Positions 20,330-28,780 of a stretch of DNA of 64,000 nucleotides are shown in pieces (positions within the stretch are counted from its first letter, which is position 1; each line of letters begins with the position of its first letter). A program made the translations under genes and the position numbers. Below the pieces are notes generated by a model. That model was not told where the DNA came from. It made no database searches and was given only the letters and a program-made list of their open reading frames with translations. This DNA is from Salegentibacter salegens (GTDB lineage: Bacteria; Bacteroidota; Bacteroidia; Flavobacteriales; Flavobacteriaceae), in contig NZ_LT670848.1 in NCBI RefSeq assembly GCF_900142975.1, positions 434,001-498,000 on the forward strand, read 5' to 3'.

Positions 20330-21463
20330 TTGAATTCCCCAAAAATAGTACATATCGCCCTGGGAAGCAATGTGGGTAACCGCTTTGAGCTTCTGCAAAA
20401 TGCATTGCATAAAATATATTTAGAAATTGGCGAAGTGCAACTGGTTTCGCAGGTTTATGAAACACCTGCCTGGGGTTTTGAGGGAAATGCTTTTTTAAAC
20501 GCCTGTATTGCTGTTTCTACCAGATTTTCTGCGGAAGAAATTCTTCGGAAATTATTAAAGATTGAAGCTGATGCCGGCCGGGTGCGCTCTGATGCGAAAA
20601 ATTACCAAAACCGAAGCCTGGATCTGGATATATTACTTTTCGAAAATGAAATTTTAGAAACTACAGATTTGGTAGTGCCGCATCCTGCAATGCAAAACCG
20701 AAAATTTGTGTTGCTTCCTTTGGCAGATATCGCTACAAAAGAAATTCATCCCGTTTTTAAAGTTTCTATTGAAAAATTACTTAAGCGGGTGGAGGACAAT
20801 TCAGAAATAAAAGCGATTTCTGAAAGGCTTGAAGTTCCTAAGAAAGCTTTCAATTTAAATAAACTGAATTATATCGCGGTTGAAGGAAACATCGGTGCCG
20901 GGAAAACCAGTTTTTCTACCATGGTTTCCGAAGATTTTAATGCAAAACTCATTTTAGAAAGGTTTAAAGACAATCCGTTTTTGCCAAAATTCTATGAGAA
21001 CAAAGAGCGGTATGCTTTTCCCTTAGAAATGTCTTTTCTAGCCGATCGCTACCAGCAACTTTCAGACGATTTGGCGCAGTATGATCTTTTTAAGGATTTT
21101 GTAATTTCAGATTACGATGTTTTTAAATCGTTGATTTTTGCTAAAATCACGCTGCACGAAGATGAATATGCGCTGTATCACAAGCTTTTTCACTTAATGT
21201 ATAAGGAACTGGTAAAGCCAGACCTCTACATTTATCTCTACCAAAATACAGATCGATTGCTGGAAAATATCAAGACTCGCGGTCGAGATTACGAGCAAAA
21301 TATTCAGCCCGATTATTTAGTGGAAATTAATAAAAGCTACCTGAATTTTATAAAGACCCAAACCAATATGAAGGTGCAGATTATAGATATTTCGGGAAAA
21401 GATTTTGTGAATAATAGAGCCGATTATCTGGCGATTTTAGATGAAATAAAAAAAGCCCCCTAG
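20330..21463 (+). CDS. folK: Bifunctional FolK (HPPK) - deoxynucleoside kinase fusion
   Basis: Two enzymes in one 377-residue chain. Residues 1-160 are HPPK (folate synthesis): ALGSNVGNR, the PAWGFEGNAFLNACI segment, and the NRSLDLDIL and VVPHP motifs. Residues 180-377 are a deoxynucleoside kinase: P-loop VEGNIGAGKTSF near 187-198, the ERFKDNPFLPKFYEN segment, and lid-type arginines in KTRGRDYEQNI. A linker near 160-180 joins them. The only start upstream of the HPPK fold is TTG at 20330; no ATG is available. The same joined arrangement is known in other flavobacteria. Confidence 0.9.
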   Translation: MNSPKIVHIALGSNVGNRFELLQNALHKIYLEIGEVQLVSQVYETPAWGFEGNAFLNACIAVSTRFSAEEILRKLLKIEADAGRVRSDAKNYQNRSLDLDILLFENEILETTDLVVPHPAMQNRKFVLLPLADIATKEIHPVFKVSIEKLLKRVEDNSEIKAISERLEVPKKAFNLNKLNYIAVEGNIGAGKTSFSTMVSEDFNAKLILERFKDNPFLPKFYENKERYAFPLEMSFLADRYQQLSDDLAQYDLFKDFVISDYDVFKSLIFAKITLHEDEYALYHKLFHLMYKELVKPDLYIYLYQNTDRLLENIKTRGRDYEQNIQPDYLVEINKSYLNFIKTQTNMKVQIIDISGKDFVNNRADYLAILDEIKKAP

Positions 21464-21484
21464 CCCCCGAAGGGGGAACTTTTC
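21454..21484 (+). terminator. Hairpin at the 3' end of folK-dNK
   Basis: CCCCC (21464-21468) and GGGGG (21472-21476) with a 3-base loop abut the TAG stop codon and are followed by a short T run. The GCCCCCTAGCCCCCGAAGG context is a common Bacteroidetes intergenic motif. Confidence 0.45.
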
Positions 21485-21545
21485 TCATTGTATGCCCTGC
21501 AAGGTATAGCAAACCTTGGAGGTCTGTTTAAAGTTATTCGAAATT

Positions 21546-22112
21546 TTAATGATTCATATAGGATTGTTCGCGATTGCCGGAAGATATTTTATTGAATAGA
21601 TCCCATAGAACAACACCGGCACTTACCGCAATATTCAATGAATGTTTACTGCCCAACTGCGGGATTTCAATTATGCCATCGCTCGCCGAAACCACTTTTT
21701 GCTGTACGCCTTTTACCTCATTTCCAAAAACCACTGCGATTTTTTCACCGGGTTGAGCTTTAAAATCGTTTAGCATTACAGCGCCTTCAGCCTGTTCGAT
21801 TGAAAAAACTTTTATTTTCTCTTGTTGAAGTTTCTCAACTATATCCAGCACGTTTTCGGCATATTCCCAGGCTACAGTTTCGGTCGCGCCCAAAGCGGTT
21901 TTTTGGATGTCTTTATGAGGTGGTTGTGCGGTAATTCCGCAGAGATAAATTTTTTCGATTAAAAAAGCATCGGCGCTACGAAAAACCGAACCCACATTAT
22001 TCAGGCTTCTAATATTGTCCAAAATCACAATTATAGGCGTTTTTTCAGCTTCCTTGAATTCTTCAACTGATTTACGGTCCAGTTCGCTGTTTTTTAATTT
22101 TCGGTTTTCCAT
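21546..22112 (-). CDS. TrmH/SpoU-family RNA 2'-O-methyltransferase
   Basis: A 188-residue SPOUT methyltransferase. The three family motifs are visible: motif 1 NIRSLNNVGSVFRSAD (about 34-49), motif 2 VVFGNEVKGV (about 128-137), and motif 3 IPQLGSKHSLNIAVSAGVVLWD (about 149-170), which forms the S-adenosylmethionine-binding trefoil knot. The target nucleotide (tRNA or rRNA) cannot be told from sequence. It is divergent from the amidohydrolase gene. Confidence 0.9.
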   Translation of the reverse strand: MENRKLKNSELDRKSVEEFKEAEKTPIIVILDNIRSLNNVGSVFRSADAFLIEKIYLCGITAQPPHKDIQKTALGATETVAWEYAENVLDIVEKLQQEKIKVFSIEQAEGAVMLNDFKAQPGEKIAVVFGNEVKGVQQKVVSASDGIIEIPQLGSKHSLNIAVSAGVVLWDLFNKISSGNREQSYMNH

Positions 22113-22234
22113 AGCGGCAAAAATAGTATTTCTAAGTTTTCTTCGGAAGTGTTCCGTTCGTGTTTTATGCCAATTCCCTAAAGTCTTTTAAGATTTGGTT
22201 TATCTTAGGCTTTTCAGTCAAAAATACAATTAAA

Positions 22235-23632
22235 ATGAATAAAATTATCTGTTTCTTTTTAGTACTAATAATACTGTCTTCCTGTAATAATAAAGAAACC
22301 AAAGCTTACGACCTGGTGATTTATAATGCTCAAATTCTGGATTTGGAAAATGAAAAAATGAGCGAAAATCAATCAATTTTTATTTCTGAAGGAGAAATTG
22401 TTGAGGTTCGAAAAAGCATTGATAAGGAGCAATTTGTAGCCGATAGACTAATTGATGCCGACGGAAAATTTGTGATGCCTGGACTTTGGGATAATCACGT
22501 ACATTTTAGAGGCGGCGATACCTTAATAGATGAAAATAAAGATCTATTACCACTTTTTTTAGCCTACGGAATTACCACGGTAAGAGACGCTGGTGGCGAT
22601 ATCACTCCGAGTGTAATGGAATGGAAAGATCAAATTGCTAATGGTGAATTAGATGGACCCACAATTTTTAGTTCCGGTCCCAAACTAGATGGCGATAAGC
22701 CAGCCTGGCCTGGTTCTATTGAAGTTACTAGCGAAGCTGATATTGTTGCAGCCCTCGATTCGCTGGAAAACCTTGAGGTAGATTACGTAAAGACCTATGA
22801 TGGAAATCTTCCCGCAGAAAATTATTACAAGATCATCGAAGAAGCCGAAAAACGTGGCCTAAAAGTCACCGGGCATATGCCAATGAGTGCCGATTTTATG
22901 AAAGCGGTATCCCTTGGCCTTGATGGTGTCGAGCATATGTATTATCCGCTAAAAGCCTGTTCTCCCGCCGCCGATAGTCTTACTGAACTCGATCTTGGCT
23001 ACGGAATGATGGAGCCGCTTATCGATACTTACGATCCAGAATTGGCCGACGATGTTTTTGCTAAAATGAGTGAAGAAAATGTATATGTTACCCCTACACT
23101 TTATATCGGGAAAACCCTGGCGGAAATTTTAGATGTAGATCATCAACAAGATTCGCTGTTAAATTATATTGGCCCCGGAATTCAAAAAACTTACCAGGGA
23201 AGAATTGAAGGTGCTAAACGGGCAAAAGCATCAGGCAGTAAGATGCGGGAAAAAATGGAAGAAATTAGCACAAGAATGATAAGGCCAATGCAAAATGCCG
23301 GAGTTAGCCTTTTAGCAGGGTCAGATTGTGGAGCCTTTAATTCTTATGTCTATCCCGGGGAATCTTTGCGCGGCGAATTAAATGCCCTGGCAGAGGCGGG
23401 TTTAAGCAATGCAGAAGCCATAAAAAGTTCTATAATTAACGGTCCCAAGTTTATGGATATGAGTGAAAAATACGGCAGTATAAAAGAAGGAAAAGTTGCT
23501 GATCTTTTACTGCTGGAAAAGAATCCTATGGAAAATCTTCAGCATTTAAAGGGTATTATAGCCGTGATAAAAAATGGGAAGGTGATTAACCGGGAGGATA
23601 TACAGAATATGCTTCAGGAAATTAAACAATAG
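22235..23632 (+). CDS. Amidohydrolase-family lipoprotein (imidazolonepropionase-like)
   Basis: A 465-residue secreted metal-dependent hydrolase. ATG at 22235 gives a lipoprotein signal (IICFFLVLIILSSC, Cys17); a longer GTG frame from 22160 would bury it. Metal and active-site motifs of the amidohydrolase superfamily are present: PGLWDNHVHFRGG, VTGHMPMSADF, DGVEHMYY and LLAGSDCGAFNSY. The C-terminal AIKSSIINGPKFM and GSIKEGKVADLLLL close the composite beta domain. It is probably anchored facing the periplasm or surface and hydrolyses a cyclic amide or peptide-like substrate; the exact substrate is unknown. Confidence 0.88.
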   Translation: MNKIICFFLVLIILSSCNNKETKAYDLVIYNAQILDLENEKMSENQSIFISEGEIVEVRKSIDKEQFVADRLIDADGKFVMPGLWDNHVHFRGGDTLIDENKDLLPLFLAYGITTVRDAGGDITPSVMEWKDQIANGELDGPTIFSSGPKLDGDKPAWPGSIEVTSEADIVAALDSLENLEVDYVKTYDGNLPAENYYKIIEEAEKRGLKVTGHMPMSADFMKAVSLGLDGVEHMYYPLKACSPAADSLTELDLGYGMMEPLIDTYDPELADDVFAKMSEENVYVTPTLYIGKTLAEILDVDHQQDSLLNYIGPGIQKTYQGRIEGAKRAKASGSKMREKMEEISTRMIRPMQNAGVSLLAGSDCGAFNSYVYPGESLRGELNALAEAGLSNAEAIKSSIINGPKFMDMSEKYGSIKEGKVADLLLLEKNPMENLQHLKGIIAVIKNGKVINREDIQNMLQEIKQ

Positions 23633-24079
23633 AATGAAGTGGAAATACATTAGAGGTAATTAGTTCTCGCTTACTATTTTGAAATTCAACTTTAGAATAT
23701 AATAAGAGAAAACCCCCAGTTCGTAAATCATAGAATCACTTATCTTTAATTGGGTAAAAACATAATGATATGATGCAGCACGGACTTATGGGATTGGTAT
23801 TTTTACTTTTTAGTACTAGCTTGATTGGAGAACTAAGAGTGGTAGATATGGTTGTGAATAGCTACACCGAAGAATGTGTGGGAGAAATGGAGGGAAACTG
23901 CCTGCTGGTACAGGAAGGAGACCAGATAGGAACTGACGATTGGAGCCTTTTCTATTATGAAGACAGCATAGAAGGTTTTGATTATGAACCCGGTTATATT
24001 TATCACCTAAAGGTGAAAAAGAAAAAAATTAAAAATCCCCCTATGGATGGCTCCTCGATTTCTTATCGGCTGGTAAGAG

Positions 24080-24087
24080 TAATGTCA
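24080..24087. repeat. Left 8-bp target-site duplication of the IS
   Basis: TAATGTCA at 24080-24087 is repeated at 25451-25458, on either side of the IS. Confidence 0.85.
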
Positions 24088-24113
24088 GGGAGTGTTAGCT
24101 CAACTCTGTCTGC

Positions 24114-24145
24114 TTCTTCTCCCGGGGGTACCCCCGGGAGAAGAA
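24114..24145. repeat. 32-bp perfect palindrome inside the IS left end
   Basis: The arms TTCTTCTCCCGGGGGT and ACCCCCGGGAGAAGAA are perfectly complementary with no loop bases. It lies four bases past the transposase stop codon and could form a very stable hairpin on either strand, for example to block readthrough into or out of the element. Confidence 0.8.
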
Positions 24146-24149
24146 AATT

Positions 24150-25388
24150 TTAGTTTTTCGTTTCATTGGTGGCTAAGTCCAACTCTAGCCGACCTTCAAA
24201 TTTAATAGCTAATTGTTGAACTACCAAACCCCAGTTCTGCAGTGGGGCGTTCCATTTCTTTTCAATTCTTCTGGTAGCTAGGTAAACCAGCTTCAATAGT
24301 GCCATATCATTGGTAAAAGCGCCTTTGGTCTTGGTTACTTTTCTTACCTGCCGGTGAAAAGCCTCTACGGCATTTGTGGTGTATATGAGTTTTCTAATGG
24401 GTGCGGTATATTCAAAATAAGCACTCAATCGGTCCCAGTTATCATTCCAGGAACGGATCACTATGGGATATCTTTTGCCCCATTTTTCTTCCAGATCCAG
24501 TAAAGCCGATTCAGCCTGGTCTTTGGTGTCAGCCTTGTACACCAGTTTAAGGTCTTTCATAAAATCTTTTTGATCCTTACTGGCCACATACTTCATACTA
24601 TTGCGGATCTGGTGGACAATACATAGCTGAATATCAGTCTTGGGATAAACAGAATGAATGGCTTCACTAAAGCCCGTAAGATTATCCGTACAGGCAATCA
24701 GAATATCTTTTAAGCCACGGTTGTTTAATTGGGTCAGCACCTGAAGCCAAAAATTGGCCCCTTCACTTTCCGAGATATACATACCCAGCACTTCCTTTCT
24801 TCCAGCTTTATTTATTCCTAAAATATTATACAAGGCCTTGTGCTTTACTTTGCCTTCTTCGCGTACCTTGAAGTGCATCGCGTCGAGCCATAGGATGCAA
24901 TATACCGGCTCCAAGGGGCGATCCTGCCATTCCTTAACCTTGGGAATCACCCGGTCCGTAATATCACTTAGAACGTGTGTGGATATCTTGGAATCATACA
25001 TTTCCTCTATATGAGCTGAGATATCCCGCAGGCTATTGCCCATCCCGTACATGCCTATAATCTGCTTTTCTAAATTATCGGCCAGGATACGCTGGCGTTT
25101 CGCTACGATCTCCGGCTCAAAGGTACTGTTACGATCCTGGGGCGTGTTAATGGTGACGTCCCCTTGGCTGCTCTTTAGGGTCTTTTTGCCTTTGCCATTA
25201 CGCTTATTACCTGCTTTTGAGCCTTTTTCTTCATCGGAAAGGTGCGAAGACATTTCTGCTTCCAGGGCCTCTTCCATAAACTCCCTAAGCATTGGAGCAA
25301 AAGCGCCGTTTTTGCCGGTTAGGGATTCTCCTGATAAAAATTGTTTTAATGCTTTTTCCTTTAATTCCTTAATCTCTTCTTGTGTCAT
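24150..25388 (-). CDS. IS256-family transposase (mutator type)
   Basis: A 412-residue transposase of the IS256/Mutator family with DDE chemistry. Domain order: N-terminal region with MLREFMEEALEAEMSSHLS, DNA-binding helices near 90-150, then the catalytic core with the first Asp in ILWLDAMHFKVRE (near 168), the second in DILIACTDNLTGFSEAI (near 235) and the characteristic CIVHQIRNSMKYV motif (near 262); the catalytic Glu is in TTNAVEAFHRQVRKV (near 345). The length is normal, and no frameshift is seen. Confidence 0.94.
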   Translation of the reverse strand: MTQEEIKELKEKALKQFLSGESLTGKNGAFAPMLREFMEEALEAEMSSHLSDEEKGSKAGNKRNGKGKKTLKSSQGDVTINTPQDRNSTFEPEIVAKRQRILADNLEKQIIGMYGMGNSLRDISAHIEEMYDSKISTHVLSDITDRVIPKVKEWQDRPLEPVYCILWLDAMHFKVREEGKVKHKALYNILGINKAGRKEVLGMYISESEGANFWLQVLTQLNNRGLKDILIACTDNLTGFSEAIHSVYPKTDIQLCIVHQIRNSMKYVASKDQKDFMKDLKLVYKADTKDQAESALLDLEEKWGKRYPIVIRSWNDNWDRLSAYFEYTAPIRKLIYTTNAVEAFHRQVRKVTKTKGAFTNDMALLKLVYLATRRIEKKWNAPLQNWGLVVQQLAIKFEGRLELDLATNETKN

Positions 25389-25450
25389 AATCTAGTCTAA
25401 AAATTTTAATTTAATTTTCAAAGTCTAGACAGACTTGAGATTACACCCTC

Positions 25451-25458
25451 TAATGTCA
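25451..25458. repeat. Right 8-bp target-site duplication of the IS
   Basis: Second copy of TAATGTCA. The bases immediately after it continue the interrupted DUF4377-like frame (AAA GAG AAA GTA TAG). Confidence 0.85.
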
Positions 25459-25599
25459 AAAGAGAAAGTATAGGTTGACAACCTTTAATCTATATTTTTG
25501 TTTTTTCCAGCCCTTACTTTACTCGGCTGGGTGTTTATCTTTAACCAATTATTACAAACTTTTTCAAATCTTGCCTAACTTGCAAAGAAAAAATCATTC

Positions 25600-27432
25600 T
25601 TGCCAAGGTCTAGAAAGTCATTAGAAGCCAATAAAGTCAGTTTTAAAGGAAGTTTTGCTTCCCTAAAATTTGTACCGCGGTTTTTTAGGGAAATCAGGAA
25701 AGTAAATCCTTTGCTTTTTTATGCTAATGTTTTGGCAAGGACTATTAACGCTGTTTTACCGGTAATTATCCTTATTGTGGGGAAATTAATTATTGATGAA
25801 GTGGTTTTACAGATAGCTGCAGAAGAAAAAGACCTTGATAGATTATGGTTGCTGGTAGCAGCAGAATTCGGTCTGGCTATTTTGTCAGATCTAATGAGTA
25901 GGGCGATTAGTTTGACTGATGGTTTGTTGGGAGATCAATACAGTATAGATACTTCGGTTCGTATCATTAAAAAGACTTCAGAATTAAACCTGGATCAGCT
26001 GGAAGATTCCGAGTTTTACGATAAACTGGAACGTGCCCGCCAGCAAACCACGGGCCGCGTAGGTCTAATGTCTAACATTCTCACCCAGGCCGAAGATTTA
26101 GTAGTGATCTTTACTTTGCTTGCCGGGGTAGTAGCCTTTGAGCCCTGGTTGATTATATTATTAGTAGTTTCAGTAGTTCCAACAATTATTAATGAAATTA
26201 AATTCAGCGGCACCAGTTATTCCCTGGCCAGAAGCTGGACGCAAGAACGACGCGAACTGGATTATTTACGCTATGTAGGTGCCAGTGATGTAACGGCAAA
26301 AGAGGTAAAACTTTTCGGACTTTCAAATTACCTGGCAGACCGATTTAAAAATCTTTCTGATACTTATTATTTAATGAGTAAAAAGTTGGCAAAACAGCGC
26401 GCCGGCTGGGGTTCTTTGTTTAATGTGATAGGAACAGGAGCCTATTATGGCGCTTATCTTTTAATTGTTTTTAGAACTGTGGCGGGAATTTTTACACTTG
26501 GTGATCTTACCTTCCTTTCAGGCTCTTTTAATAGACTTAGATCTAAATTGCAGGGCTTTTTTACCCGCTTTACTGCTATTACCGAAAGTGCATTGTATTT
26601 ACAGGATTATTTTGAATTCCTGGACCTTAAATATGCCGAAGAAACTTCGAAAGAAAAATTACCACTTCCGAAGAAAATTAAAAAAGGATTTGAATTTAAA
26701 AACGTAGGCTTTAAATATCCTAAATCTGAAGCCTGGGTAGTACGGAACATTAATTTTGAATTAAAAGCTGGCGAAAAACTGGCTTTTGTAGGAGAAAATG
26801 GCGCTGGGAAAACCACGCTTATCAAATTATTACTTCGATTTTATGAACCTACGGAAGGCGAAATTTTACTCGATAATATTCCAGTAAAAGAATACAACCA
26901 AACCCTATATCAGCAGTATTTCGGAGTGATTTTTCAGGATTTTGTGAAGTTTGAATTAACCCTTCGGGAAAATATCGCCATGGGTGAAATTGAAGAAATC
27001 AAAAATCAGAACCGAATAGACAATGCTGCACAAAAAAGTCTGGCGAACGAGGTAATTTCTGAAATGCCACGCGGCTACGATCAGCAATTAGGGAAACGCT
27101 TTAAACAAGGGAAAGACCTTTCAGGCGGGCAGTGGCAAAAGATCGCGATTGCCCGTGCCTATATGAAAGACGCTGAGGTTTTAATTTTAGATGAACCTAC
27201 TTCGGCCTTAGATGCCCGCGCCGAAACCGAAGCTTTTGACCGGTTTATTAAATTAACAGAAGGTAAAACTGCGGTAATTATTTCGCATCGCTTTAGCACG
27301 GTAAGAATAGCCGATAGGATAATGGTCTTAAAAAATGGTAGCGTACTGGAAATTGGAACACACCGGGAACTGATGCAAAACGATAAACTCTATGCCGAAT
27401 TATTCAATTTACAGGCGCAGGGTTATCAATAA
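25600..27432 (+). CDS. ABC exporter, fused permease and ATPase
   Basis: A 610-residue half-transporter with six membrane helices (about residues 30-330) and a C-terminal ATPase. The nucleotide-binding domain is complete: Walker A GENGAGKTTL (about 400), Q-loop VIFQDFVKF, signature LSGGQWQKIAIARA, Walker B VLILDEPTSALD, H-loop SHRFST. The start appears to be TTG at 25600; the first in-frame ATG lies deep in the membrane domain. The substrate is unknown; lipid, peptide or drug export are typical. The next gene begins 13 bases later and encodes more ATPase domains, but probably serves a different process. Confidence 0.88.
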   Translation: MPRSRKSLEANKVSFKGSFASLKFVPRFFREIRKVNPLLFYANVLARTINAVLPVIILIVGKLIIDEVVLQIAAEEKDLDRLWLLVAAEFGLAILSDLMSRAISLTDGLLGDQYSIDTSVRIIKKTSELNLDQLEDSEFYDKLERARQQTTGRVGLMSNILTQAEDLVVIFTLLAGVVAFEPWLIILLVVSVVPTIINEIKFSGTSYSLARSWTQERRELDYLRYVGASDVTAKEVKLFGLSNYLADRFKNLSDTYYLMSKKLAKQRAGWGSLFNVIGTGAYYGAYLLIVFRTVAGIFTLGDLTFLSGSFNRLRSKLQGFFTRFTAITESALYLQDYFEFLDLKYAEETSKEKLPLPKKIKKGFEFKNVGFKYPKSEAWVVRNINFELKAGEKLAFVGENGAGKTTLIKLLLRFYEPTEGEILLDNIPVKEYNQTLYQQYFGVIFQDFVKFELTLRENIAMGEIEEIKNQNRIDNAAQKSLANEVISEMPRGYDQQLGKRFKQGKDLSGGQWQKIAIARAYMKDAEVLILDEPTSALDARAETEAFDRFIKLTEGKTAVIISHRFSTVRIADRIMVLKNGSVLEIGTHRELMQNDKLYAELFNLQAQGYQ

Positions 27433-27445
27433 AGTTAATTTCAGC

Positions 27446-28693
27446 ATGAATTTAAAACATTACGCCATTTTTGGAACTGACTTTTCAGTAAAGGGAAAAT
27501 TAATAAAGCAACTTTTAGCAGGTAATGCGCCAGCTGAATTCCAGGGATTACAAGGAAAAAATGGCTTACTTTTTTCTGAAACCGTTTTAAATGATTTTAT
27601 AGAAGAAGATTATAAACACGGGAATTCTGCCTTAATTCCGAATGAAAATCGTGCTTTACGAACTTTTTCCAGTGGAGAAAAAAGAAAAGCTTTTTTACAA
27701 TATTTACTTAGCCAAAAGCCTGATTTTCTTGTTTTAGACAATCCGTTTGATAGTCTCGATAAAGCTTCGGTAGCTCAATTAGAAGAAGAGTTGGAGTATA
27801 TTTCCAAAACTACTGTTATCATTCAGGTTTTTAACCGCAAAGAAGATTTATTGCCTTTTGTAGATACAGTTTTTAAGGTTAAAGGGGAAAAGATAGTAGA
27901 AAGTTCAAATGCTTTAGGGTTTTTGAAAAATCAAAAAGTGAGCAATTTTTCAGAAATAAAAACTATTCCGCCGGCGCCGGGAACTTTTCAGGAAATTCCG
28001 GAGATTTTGGTGAAAATGAATAATGTTTCTGTTAGTTATGAAGGAAAATCAATTTTAGAAAATATTAGCTGGGAAATTAAAAAAGGTGATTTCTGGCAAC
28101 TTATCGGGCCCAACGGTTCCGGGAAAACCACCTTGCTTTCTATGATTTATGGCGATAATCCAAAAGCTTATGGTGTAGACTTATATTTGTTTGGAAACAA
28201 AAAGGGCAGCGGCGAAAGCGTGTGGGAAATTAAAAAGAAAATCGGTTATTTCTCTCCAGCGCTTATCGAACTTTTTAACCGAAGAAATACGGTGTTAGAA
28301 ATGATTATTTCGGGTTTGGTAGATAGCGTGGGATTGTATCAAAAACCGAGCGATAAAGATGTAAGATTAGCTAGAGAATGGCTGAAAATCCTGAATTTGG
28401 AGAATAAATCGGGAAAAATTTTTACAGAATTATCTGAGTTGCATAAAAGAATGGTTTTAATTGGCAGGGCGATGATCAAGCACCCACCATTACTTATTTT
28501 AGACGAACCCACCACCTCACTAGACGATAAAAGCGCCCTGGAAATTACTTCGCTAATTAATCTTATCGCAAAAGAAAGTGAAACAGCAATCGTTTTTGTA
28601 TCGCATAGAACAGAGAAAGGCCTGCAGCCAAAAGCAGTTTACCGGCTAATTCCTTCAAAAAATGGATCGAAAGGGGAAATTCTTGTAGAATAA
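27446..28693 (+). CDS. Tandem ATP-binding-cassette protein (ModF-like), first domain degenerate
   Basis: A 415-residue soluble protein with two ABC ATPase domains and no membrane segments. The C-terminal domain (about 190-415) is complete: GPNGSGKTTLLSM, signature-like LSELHKRMVLIGRAM, Walker B LLILDEPTTSLDD and H-loop SHR. The N-terminal domain keeps a signature-like SSGEKRKAFLQ and Walker B-like FLVLDNPFDSLD, but has no recognisable Walker A lysine loop and Asn instead of the Glu after the Walker B Asp. ATG at 27446 is preferred over an upstream start that would overlap the exporter gene. It resembles the ModF/PhrA group; the role is unclear. Confidence 0.78.
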   Translation: MNLKHYAIFGTDFSVKGKLIKQLLAGNAPAEFQGLQGKNGLLFSETVLNDFIEEDYKHGNSALIPNENRALRTFSSGEKRKAFLQYLLSQKPDFLVLDNPFDSLDKASVAQLEEELEYISKTTVIIQVFNRKEDLLPFVDTVFKVKGEKIVESSNALGFLKNQKVSNFSEIKTIPPAPGTFQEIPEILVKMNNVSVSYEGKSILENISWEIKKGDFWQLIGPNGSGKTTLLSMIYGDNPKAYGVDLYLFGNKKGSGESVWEIKKKIGYFSPALIELFNRRNTVLEMIISGLVDSVGLYQKPSDKDVRLAREWLKILNLENKSGKIFTELSELHKRMVLIGRAMIKHPPLLILDEPTTSLDDKSALEITSLINLIAKESETAIVFVSHRTEKGLQPKAVYRLIPSKNGSKGEILVE

Positions 28694-28780
28694 TTGTGGA
28701 AAAAATTGAATAACTTCCAGAGATAATTTTCCTTTAAAATATGGGATTCTGTACTTTAGCGGGAAATAAAAATTAAAATT

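Larger units (their letters stand above)
23770..24153 (+). pseudogene. DUF4377-like gene with 3' end replaced by an IS256-family element
   Basis: The first 106 residues form a DUF4377-like protein: N-terminal hydrophobic segment, NSYTEECVGEMEGNCLLVQ, then WSLFYYEDSIEGFDYEPGYIYHLKV and SISYRLVRV. The IS begins directly after codon 106, so the present frame runs 21 codons into the element and stops at 24151-24153. Joining the bases after the right-hand target duplication restores the frame and gives just K-E-K-V and a stop at 25471-25473. The ancestral protein was thus 110 residues; only four were lost. The product may still fold, so 'altered' could be as accurate as 'pseudogene'. Confidence 0.75.
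24088..25450. mobile_element. IS256-family insertion sequence, complete (1363 bp)
   Basis: The element is bounded by an 8-bp duplication and by imperfect terminal inverted repeats: left GGGAGTGTTAGCTCAA..., right (complement) GAGGGTGTAATCTCAA..., 19 matches in the first 24 bases. It holds one full transposase gene, and a 32-bp perfect palindrome (24114-24145) lies between the left end and the transposase stop. The intact ends, duplication and open frame indicate a recent insertion that may still move. It interrupts the DUF4377-like gene. Confidence 0.9.
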
